Below are positions 58,420 to 64,000 of a stretch of DNA of 64,000 nt, piece after piece. Position 1 is the first letter of the stretch. The number at the start of each line of letters is the position of its first letter. Source of the DNA: Saccharopolyspora erythraea NRRL 2338 (GTDB taxonomy: Bacteria > Actinomycetota > Actinomycetes > Mycobacteriales > Pseudonocardiaceae). The stretch covers positions 7,491,584 through 7,555,583 of the forward strand of contig NC_009142.1 in the NCBI RefSeq assembly GCF_000062885.1, given 5' to 3'. A program made the translations under genes and the position numbers. The notes below the pieces were generated by a model that did not search any database, had not been told where the DNA came from, and worked only from the letters and a program-made list of their open reading frames with translations.

Positions 58420-59700
58420 TCAGCCGGCGCCGTGGCCGCGGTGGACGCACAGCAGTTGGTCCTTCGTCCCGTGCTTCGGGTCGCGGTAGGCGGTCAGGGC
58501 GGGCGTGGCTTTGCTGTAGTGGTTGGGCAGGGCCTGGTCGGGGGTCCAGGTCTCGCCGTTGAAGGACGTCCACCACAGCTTCTCGTCGCTGCTGCCGCGG
58601 TGCACGCAGTACAGCGTGCCGTTGAGCACCGCGAGCGCGGGCGACGTCGCCGAGAAGTGGTTGCCCAGCGGCGCCGGGGCCGTCCACTCCACGGGTTCGA
58701 TGTTCAGCTTGGACCAGTACAGGCGCGTGTCGTCACCAGTTCCCCGGAAAACGCAGTACGGGACGTCGTTCAGCACCGCGAGGGCGGGGCCGTCCGCACT
58801 GCCGAAGCCCATCTCCCGCCGAGGCGCCCAAGCACCGTGGCCCTGGAGCCAGCTCCACCACAGCCTGTCGCCGTCGACGTCCCGGTAGGCGATGAGCGGG
58901 AAGTTCCACGACGCCATCGCGGGAACGGCCGAGGTGCGGAAGTCGATTCCCAGGTTCACCGGGCTGCCCCAGCCTTCGCCGTCGCGGGTCCACACGATCA
59001 TGTCGCCGAACCCGTCCGAACCGACGCGTTGGAGCATGCGCAGGGTGCCGTTGTGCTTGGAGAGGGCAACCCCCGTGCTGGTGCTGACGTCGTCCGCCCT
59101 CCGGTCGCGCGACCACTTCTCCACGTGGGGGTCCGCCGCGTGGTCGAACGAGGTTTCGTACAGGGCTTCCCGGTCGTCACCGGCACCCGGGTGGCTGCAG
59201 AGCAGCTTGGTCTGGTGCCACACCAGCGCGGGCACCGACGAGCACGCCTGGTCGTTGGCGAAGCGGGTGTCCGGGCTCCAATTGCCCTCTTCCTGGTCGA
59301 AGACGGTCCACCACAGGTGCTCGTCGTCCGGCTGCGGCTCGACCCACCTGGTCGGGATCAGCATCGTCGGCGAGACCCACGGCGAGTTCAGGACCACCCC
59401 GTACTGCCCGCCTGCGACCGCCTTGATCCACAGCCCCTGGGCGATGATGGCCGCCTCCAGCACTTCACCCAACCCGGCGATCAGCGAGACGGCTTCTCCG
59501 ACGAGTTCCCGGATCTCGGTCACGGCCTCCGCCGCCTCGTGGTTGAGGAAGATCCGGAATCCCCACCAGTGCGGCTGGGCCGACACCGCCGGTCCGGACC
59601 GGGTCAGCAGTTCCCGGGGCGGGCCGACCTCCCACGTCACCTCACCGTCCGGCGAAGACGGTCGTGTCACGGCGGTCCTGGAATCCTCGCGCTGCGTCAT
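58420..59700 (-). CDS. Lectin-like beta-propeller protein with distinct N-terminal domain
   Basis: A 426-residue protein. Residues about 40-125 (WWGFRIFLNHEAAEAVTEI, LWIKAVAGGQYGVVLNSPWV) form a non-repeat domain with a hydrophobic helix. The rest consists of about 50-residue repeats with core ALAVLNGTLYCVHRGSSDEK and WWTSFNGETWTPDQALPNHY, the pattern of fucose-type/PLL-like propeller lectins. There is no signal peptide. It may bind glycans; the N-terminal domain could be an effector. The start is ATG 59700; ATG 59712 is possible. Confidence 0.6.
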   Translation of the reverse strand: MTQREDSRTAVTRPSSPDGEVTWEVGPPRELLTRSGPAVSAQPHWWGFRIFLNHEAAEAVTEIRELVGEAVSLIAGLGEVLEAAIIAQGLWIKAVAGGQYGVVLNSPWVSPTMLIPTRWVEPQPDDEHLWWTVFDQEEGNWSPDTRFANDQACSSVPALVWHQTKLLCSHPGAGDDREALYETSFDHAADPHVEKWSRDRRADDVSTSTGVALSKHNGTLRMLQRVGSDGFGDMIVWTRDGEGWGSPVNLGIDFRTSAVPAMASWNFPLIAYRDVDGDRLWWSWLQGHGAWAPRREMGFGSADGPALAVLNDVPYCVFRGTGDDTRLYWSKLNIEPVEWTAPAPLGNHFSATSPALAVLNGTLYCVHRGSSDEKLWWTSFNGETWTPDQALPNHYSKATPALTAYRDPKHGTKDQLLCVHRGHGAG

Positions 59701-59807
59701 CCCGCATCCCATCGTGGACGGCATCCGACGCAGCCGATTCTGGGACGCATCCGGCGGACGGCAACGCGGGTGACCCGCACGTGGCCGAACGTCACCCGGG
59801 TCGGCGC

Positions 59808-59993
59808 TCAGCGGTCGAAGCGGCCCGCCTTCACGCGGGAGAGGAAGGACCGCCAGCGCACGGCCGACACGGCGAAGTGCCCGGCGTCGGGCGCCTTGGA
59901 GTCGCGGACGAGCGTGACCTCGGGCAGGACCGCCGTCTCGACGCACTCGTGCCCCTGGCTGTAACTGCTAATGCGCCACTTCGGCTCAGTCAT
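59808..59993 (-). CDS. DUF397 protein
   Basis: A 61-residue protein: WRISSYSQGHECVETAVLP, VRDSKAPDAGHFAVSAVRW. It is a typical DUF397 member, abundant in filamentous actinobacteria as partner of XRE/DUF5753 regulators. It overlaps the upstream regulator by 8 bp. Confidence 0.9.
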   Translation of the reverse strand: MTEPKWRISSYSQGHECVETAVLPEVTLVRDSKAPDAGHFAVSAVRWRSFLSRVKAGRFDR

Positions 59994-60819
59994 CCGTCAG
60001 CCCTTCAGCGATCTTGCGGATGAGGGCGTTCGAACCTGCCTCGTCCAATGCACTGCCCTCCAGCAGCCGCGACGTTTCCACAAACGGCGCCACTTCTGAA
60101 GAGTCGGTGACGAACACGCCGAGCATGAAGGCTTCGACGAACACGTAATGACTTCCGTCAGCGAGTTCGTAGAGCACGAACGGGCCTCCGTTGGCCGGGC
60201 TCTGCACGGCATCGAACGGGATCACACGCACGCTGACGTTGTTGCGGCGCTGGAGCACGAGCAACTGCTCCAACTGCTCGCGCAGCATTCTCGGGTTGCC
60301 GAGGGTCCGGTGCAGCGCCCCTTCTTCGATGAACATCGTCAAGGTGGGCGCGTTCGGCCGGGACAGAACCGCCTGTCGCCCCAACCGAGTCGCGACCTTG
60401 CGCTCGGTCTCGTCGCGATGCGTTCCGAGCACTGTGCGGGCGTAATCGGCGGTTTGGGCCAGCCCGGGAACGAGCGCGACCGCGGAATACGTCATGGAGA
60501 CCGACTCACGTTCGAGCACCATCAGACTCGCGACGATGTCCGAGACCCGTGCGCTCTCCAGCCACGCGGCGGCCTCGCCCACCTCGCCGACCCGTTCGAT
60601 CAGCTCCCGCTTGGCTTCGCCGGTCACCCCGTACAGGGCGCACAACGCACTCATCTCGTCGCGGTCCGGGACTCTGCTCCCCAGTTCGGTCCTGTTGACC
60701 GTCGACGCGGAAAGCCCGAGCGACGATGCCACCGAACGGGTGGTCATCCCGGCCTCTTCACGCAACTTCCGCAGTTGCACGCCTATCCCGATCTGACGCA
60801 GCTTCTCGGATCGCTTCAT
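59986..60819 (-). CDS. XRE-family regulator with DUF5753 domain
   Basis: A 277-residue protein. The N-terminal HTH (LRKLREEAGMTTRSVASSLG, STVNRTELGSRVP) is followed by a DUF5753 domain (ALVPGLAQTADYARTVLG, FIEEGALHRTLGNPRMLREQ). Such regulators pair with DUF397 proteins and often act in development or antibiotic control, with toxin-antitoxin-like behaviour proposed. It is divergent from the small gene at 60986. Confidence 0.92.
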   Translation of the reverse strand: MKRSEKLRQIGIGVQLRKLREEAGMTTRSVASSLGLSASTVNRTELGSRVPDRDEMSALCALYGVTGEAKRELIERVGEVGEAAAWLESARVSDIVASLMVLERESVSMTYSAVALVPGLAQTADYARTVLGTHRDETERKVATRLGRQAVLSRPNAPTLTMFIEEGALHRTLGNPRMLREQLEQLLVLQRRNNVSVRVIPFDAVQSPANGGPFVLYELADGSHYVFVEAFMLGVFVTDSSEVAPFVETSRLLEGSALDEAGSNALIRKIAEGLTDD

Positions 60820-60985
60820 GGCGTGACCTCGGCCTTCATTCGGCGACTCGTGTCACGAGAGGGACGAGAACCCCAAAACTGGCCCGCTGACCTGCACTGT
60901 CCCAAATTCGTTGAAACGCAGGCTATCGATCTAGCTTCTCCTGCGTCATCACCCCGTCGTGCGGTTGAGTCGAAGGAAGGTCGCC

Positions 60986-61252
60986 ATGTGGCCGAATCCG
61001 TACCGTGTTGAGACGCCGATGGCGTTCTGGATCGTCGGGGTGGGTGAGAAGGTGCGGCACGCCACCGACATCCGCCCCGGTGCGGCTCCGGCGGGCGACT
61101 GGATCCCGACGCTGTGCGAGGTGTGGATCCGGGTGCCGTTCTCGACCGTCATCGGGCAGGAGCCGAAGTCGAAGGACGTCACCGAGCGCTGCCCGAACTG
61201 CACCGAGGCGGTGTCCCAGCGGAAGTACCGCGACATCAACTGGGACTTCTGA
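60986..61252 (+). CDS. Small hypothetical protein
   Basis: An 88-residue protein, ATG 60986 with GAAGGAAGG upstream. MWPNPYRVETPMAFWIVGVG begins it and RCPNCTEAVSQRKYRDINW ends it, with one CxxC. No family recognised. It is divergent from the XRE regulator, which may control it, and converges on the MBL gene with a 17-bp overlap. Confidence 0.7.
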   Translation: MWPNPYRVETPMAFWIVGVGEKVRHATDIRPGAAPAGDWIPTLCEVWIRVPFSTVIGQEPKSKDVTERCPNCTEAVSQRKYRDINWDF

Positions 61253-62027
61253 CCGCCCGGTCGAGCTCCCACGGGTCGTGCGCCGACACGATCGTGAGGT
61301 CGGCGTCGCCGGCGATCGCGCGCAGGCGCTCGACGCCTGCGAGGCGCTTCGCGCGGTCGTCCTCGACGCTGCGTTGCAGTTCTTCCAGCACCGGCGGGGC
61401 CGGTTTGGACGGTGTCTCGATCTCGACGTGGCTGTAGTAGGTGTCGCCCGCGTGCAGGAGCCACCGGTCGCCCTGGTCGATGGCCACCCCGACGTGCCCG
61501 TGGGTGTGACCGGGCATCGGGACCATCAGGAGCTCCGGCGGAAGGCCGTCGAACTGGCGCACACCGTCGAAGCCGCGCCACCGCTCACCGCCGTCGGGGT
61601 AGACGACCCAGTTCGGGCCGTGCGCGAAGTGCGCCTGCGGGTACTGCGACACCGCCGTGGAGGTCGCCAGGCGGTGTTCCACCTCGTGCACGTGGACCGC
61701 CGCGTGCGGGAAGTCGGGCAGGCCGCCGGTGTGGTCGATGTGCAGGTGCGTCAGGATGACGTGCCCGACGTCGGAGGGCGCGAAGCCGAGCCGTTCGACC
61801 TGCCGGACCGCGGTTTCCTCCGGGTCGAGCTTCGGCCCGGCCCAGTCCACGAAGTCGCCGAGCGTCTCCTGCGGCCGCCGGACGTTGATCATGCCGAGCC
61901 CGGTTTCTAGCAGCACCAGGGTCTCGTCGGTCTCGATGAGCAAGCAGTGGCAGACCGCGGATGCCGCGTCGGTGTCCGTCGAGGGATCGACGGTGAGCGT
62001 GCCGCAGTTCAGGTGATGTGTGCGCAC
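61236..62027 (-). CDS. MBL-fold metallohydrolase (lactonase-like)
   Basis: A 263-residue protein with the motif THLHIDHTGG (HxHxDH), a later HTHGHVGV and a C-terminal His in VSAHDPWEL. This matches the N-acyl-homoserine lactonase/quorum-quenching branch of the MBL superfamily, but many relatives hydrolyse other esters. GTG start at 62027. It is divergent from the HxlR regulator, a likely local control. Confidence 0.87.
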   Translation of the reverse strand: MRTHHLNCGTLTVDPSTDTDAASAVCHCLLIETDETLVLLETGLGMINVRRPQETLGDFVDWAGPKLDPEETAVRQVERLGFAPSDVGHVILTHLHIDHTGGLPDFPHAAVHVHEVEHRLATSTAVSQYPQAHFAHGPNWVVYPDGGERWRGFDGVRQFDGLPPELLMVPMPGHTHGHVGVAIDQGDRWLLHAGDTYYSHVEIETPSKPAPPVLEELQRSVEDDRAKRLAGVERLRAIAGDADLTIVSAHDPWELDRAVRSPS

Positions 62028-62087
62028 AATGGTTCCCGGAGTTCTTGTTGCCGTGACTGGCCGAAGACGACGCTAGGAGGCGCTTTC

Positions 62088-62471
62088 GTGGCTCACCAAA
62101 CGGTTGGTCACCGGGCCGTGGCCCCGGACTACGACGATTTCCTCGGCGACTGCAGCGATCCCGAACGCAGGCGGCCGAACCCGAGTTGCCCGGTCGAGGT
62201 CACCCTCAACGCCCTGCGCGGCAGGTGGACGGCGCTGCTGATCCGGGAGTTCGTGCGGGGCGAGCGCAGCTACACCGACCTGGCGAGTGAGCTTCCCCAT
62301 CTCTCGGACAAGGTCCTGTCCGATCGGCTGGCGCAGCTCACGTCGGCCGGGGTCCTCGAACGGCGGCGGACGGCGTCCTGGCCGCCGCGGGTCAGCTACG
62401 AGCTGACCGAACGGGGCCGTGCGCTGCTCCCGATCCTGCAGGCGATGCAGGACTGGGGCGAGAACCGCTGA
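62088..62471 (+). CDS. HxlR-family transcriptional regulator
   Basis: A 127-residue winged HTH: SCPVEVTLNALRGRWTALLI, LSDKVLSDRLAQLTSAGVLE, and RVSYELTERGRALLPILQAM. The family senses aldehydes or redox stress, some through the Cys found at the start of the domain. GTG 62088 has AGGAGG upstream. Divergent from the MBL hydrolase. Confidence 0.92.
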   Translation: MAHQTVGHRAVAPDYDDFLGDCSDPERRRPNPSCPVEVTLNALRGRWTALLIREFVRGERSYTDLASELPHLSDKVLSDRLAQLTSAGVLERRRTASWPPRVSYELTERGRALLPILQAMQDWGENR

Positions 62472-62568
62472 CGCCAGGACGGGCCGGGTGGCATGGCCGG
62501 CAGCCCATCGCAAGCGGACTGAAACCGCGCCAACAGCTCCTTGGAACGGGAAGGCAGGAGGGGACGAG

Positions 62569-63078
62569 ATGTCGTATCCGGAGGTCCGCTACTTCGGTGA
62601 GAACGGAGAGCACAGTGCGGCTTTCCGGCCCGCGAGCACCCCGCCGGACCTGGTCATCCGGTCGGGCACCGAGAGTGGCAAGGGCACCGAGGTGCACTAC
62701 CTCGGCACCGGCGGTACGACCGACGGCCGGTTCGGCCTCTACCGGTGGGAGATGGGGCCGAACCCGTCCGGGCCCGCGCCGCACTTCCACCGGACGATCT
62801 CGGAGTCCTTCTACATCCTCTCCGGCACGATGCGGCTGTTCGACGGCGAACGCACGATCAGCGCCACGCCGGGCGACTACCTGCACGTCCCGCCGGGTGG
62901 CGTGCACGGTTTCCGCAACGAGTCCGGCGAACCGGCGTCGATGCTGCTGCTGTTCGCTCCCGGCGCACCGCGCGAGGCCTACTTCGAGGAACTCGCCGCG
63001 ATCGCGGCCGAAGGTCGCCGGCTCACCGAGGAGGAGTGGACCGACCTCTACCGGCGCCACGACCAGTACATGGTCTAG
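62569..63078 (+). CDS. Cupin-domain protein
   Basis: A 169-residue single-cupin protein: PHFHRTISESFYILSGTMRL, then GDYLHVPPGGVHGFRNESGE, giving the metal-binding His, Glu and His. The C-terminus is helical (EELAAIAAEGRRLTEEEWTD). Function within the cupin superfamily is unknown. GGCAGGAGGGG-like ribosome site precedes the ATG. It follows the HxlR gene by 97 bp. Confidence 0.85.
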   Translation: MSYPEVRYFGENGEHSAAFRPASTPPDLVIRSGTESGKGTEVHYLGTGGTTDGRFGLYRWEMGPNPSGPAPHFHRTISESFYILSGTMRLFDGERTISATPGDYLHVPPGGVHGFRNESGEPASMLLLFAPGAPREAYFEELAAIAAEGRRLTEEEWTDLYRRHDQYMV

Positions 63079-63109
63079 CCGATCGCGTCGGGGTACTCGG
63101 CGGGAACCG

Positions 63110-63377
63110 GTGCGGTGGAGCTCCGGTCGGCGAAGCGGGCGAGGAGCTTGAGCGTGTTCTGCGAGCTCGAACTCGGAGCGGCGCACGCGGTGGAACTGCC
63201 GTATGTCTTCGACCGCCTGGACCTTCCCGCGCTGCACGCCCCCGTGGTCTGCTCGGCTGCGCCGGACCACCCTCCGGGCTCGCCACGCGCATGCACGGCG
63301 CGTGGGTGAGCTTCGCCCGCACCGGCGACCCCGGCTGGTCCCGGTCGGAGACCCATCGCTTCACCGGACTGGCGTGA
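63110..63377 (+). pseudogene. C-terminal remnant of a type-B carboxylesterase
   Basis: The first frame gives ELELGAAHAVELPYVFDRLD, the region with the catalytic His of type-B esterases. After about 63250 a +1/-1 shift leads to LATRMHGAWVSFARTGDPGW, the conserved C-terminal end. No N-terminal part or catalytic Ser exists upstream. It is a decayed fragment. Confidence 0.7.
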
Positions 63378-63590
63378 ACACCGATTCCGCCTTCCTCGCG
63401 TTCGGCCCGGTCCATCGCCGAACCTCTCGCCGCGCCGCCTCCGGCATCCACCTGCCCGAAATGCCTCGACCGAGCCGCCGGAAACCGCGACAATGATCAC
63501 CCCGGGGAACCTCCCGACCGTGCCCACCGTTGGCACCACGAGATGTCCGGCGACACCGCCGGCACAGCCGTCGAGACAGGAGCCAGGCAG

Positions 63591-63782
63591 ATGAGCTTCG
63601 GCAAGTTCTTCAAGCACTTATCGCCCGCCAAGCACGTCCACGGCTCGCACAGCAGCAGTGGTGGCCACCGCAGGCGCGGCAGCAGCAGCGACCACCGCCG
63701 CCGCCACAGCAGCAGCGACCACCGCAGGCGCAGGCACAGCAGCAGCGACCACCGCTCCTACCGCAGGCGCAGCCACAGTTGA
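63591..63782 (+). CDS. Ser/His/Arg repeat peptide (63 aa)
   Basis: ATG 63591 with ACAGGAGCCAGG before it. The leader-like start MSFGKFFKHLSPAKHVHGSH is followed by three repeats of SSSDHRRR(R)H at about 63681-63707, 63708-63737 and 63738-63779. The repeats use different Arg codons, so peptide identity is conserved beyond the DNA repeat. It lies 22 bp upstream of a kinase-like gene and is probably co-expressed. Possible roles are kinase substrate or modified-peptide precursor; both are inference. Confidence 0.6.
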   Translation: MSFGKFFKHLSPAKHVHGSHSSSGGHRRRGSSSDHRRRHSSSDHRRRRHSSSDHRSYRRRSHS

Positions 63783-63804
63783 CGGCCGAGCAGAAGGGGA
63801 GCCG

Positions 63805-64000
63805 GTGCTCGTCGATTCGCTGAGTTACTACTACAGCGAACAGGAACGGGACTGGGGGCCGCCCGGCGAACCGCTGGAGCCGGGCGAACTGCTGGCCCCC
63901 GGATACCGGGTCGTCGAGCACCTGCGCCGGGGCAGCCGGCTGGACGTCTACGACCTTTGGAGCGAGGAACGGGCCTGCCGGTGCGTCGGCAAGACCCTCC
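63805..64000 (+). CDS. Protein-kinase-like gene, 5' part (runs off window)
   Basis: GTG 63805 with GAAGGGGAG upstream; 65 codons before the edge. After an acidic N-terminus (SYYYSEQERDWGPPGEPLEP) it reads LLAPGYRVVEHLRRGSRLDV, YDLWSEERACRCVGKTL. This fits the N-lobe of a Ser/Thr kinase: a degenerate glycine loop and a V-x-K Lys. Most of the protein lies outside. Confidence 0.65.
   Translation, partial: MLVDSLSYYYSEQERDWGPPGEPLEPGELLAPGYRVVEHLRRGSRLDVYDLWSEERACRCVGKTL

Overview
The window is high-GC actinobacterial DNA. It has abundant GTG and occasional TTG starts, WhiB, BldM-like and SigD/RsdA regulators, an XRE/DUF397 pair, and a His-tailed GroEL1 with an HrcA-type CIRCE site. Gene order from guaA through choD, guaB3, guaB, DUF5319, rsdA, sigD, whiD/whiB3, groEL1, groES to tsaD-rimI-tsaB follows the block I remember from Mycobacterium and Streptomyces. 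A Pseudonocardiaceae member, most likely Saccharopolyspora, is my inference; no marker here proves the species.

Left part (1-19.8 kb): the tail of a Pro/Thr-rich protein, a membrane Ser/Thr kinase, a divergent LysR/EamA pair, and a 640-bp repeat-rich gap. Next come a PspC-type histidine kinase/LuxR regulator pair and a divergent PspC membrane protein (EsrISR-like), a LacI regulator, a frameshifted CoaE-GrpB-type gene, a secreted GH16 glucanase, and guaA. A second two-component pair has a frameshifted regulator. It is followed by a CPBP protease, a ChoD-type GMC oxidoreductase, a decayed epoxide hydrolase and an HD hydrolase.

Centre (20-41 kb): purine synthesis (guaB3, guaB), DUF5319, the sigD-rsdA pair, a BldM-like orphan regulator whose receiver has lost its phospho-acceptor Asp and conserved Lys, a MerR regulator, whiD, and groEL1 and groES. 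Two PhoD-type Tat-exported phosphatases flank two unknown minus-strand genes and an unlisted 55-codon gene. SanA/DUF218, an alpha/beta hydrolase and the tsaD-rimI-tsaB set for tRNA t6A modification and N-acetylation follow.

Right part (41-64 kb): a secreted GH2 beta-galactosidase with a LamG-like insert, then a purine-salvage island. One arm (minus) encodes hyi-glxR-gcl-glxK and allB. The other (plus) encodes a thiamine-binding-type protein, a small HTH regulator, uraD-hiuH-uricase and an NCS2 permease. Together they take up urate/xanthine-type bases, degrade urate to allantoin and allantoate, and return glyoxylate to glycerate 2-phosphate. Allantoate-to-glyoxylate enzymes are not in the window. 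A shared palindrome with arms TTCAACA/TGTTGAA lies in three promoter regions of the island. The window ends with a VapBC-like module, a lectin-like propeller protein, XRE/DUF397, MBL/HxlR/cupin genes, an esterase remnant, and a Ser/His/Arg repeat peptide directly before a kinase-like gene cut by the window edge.
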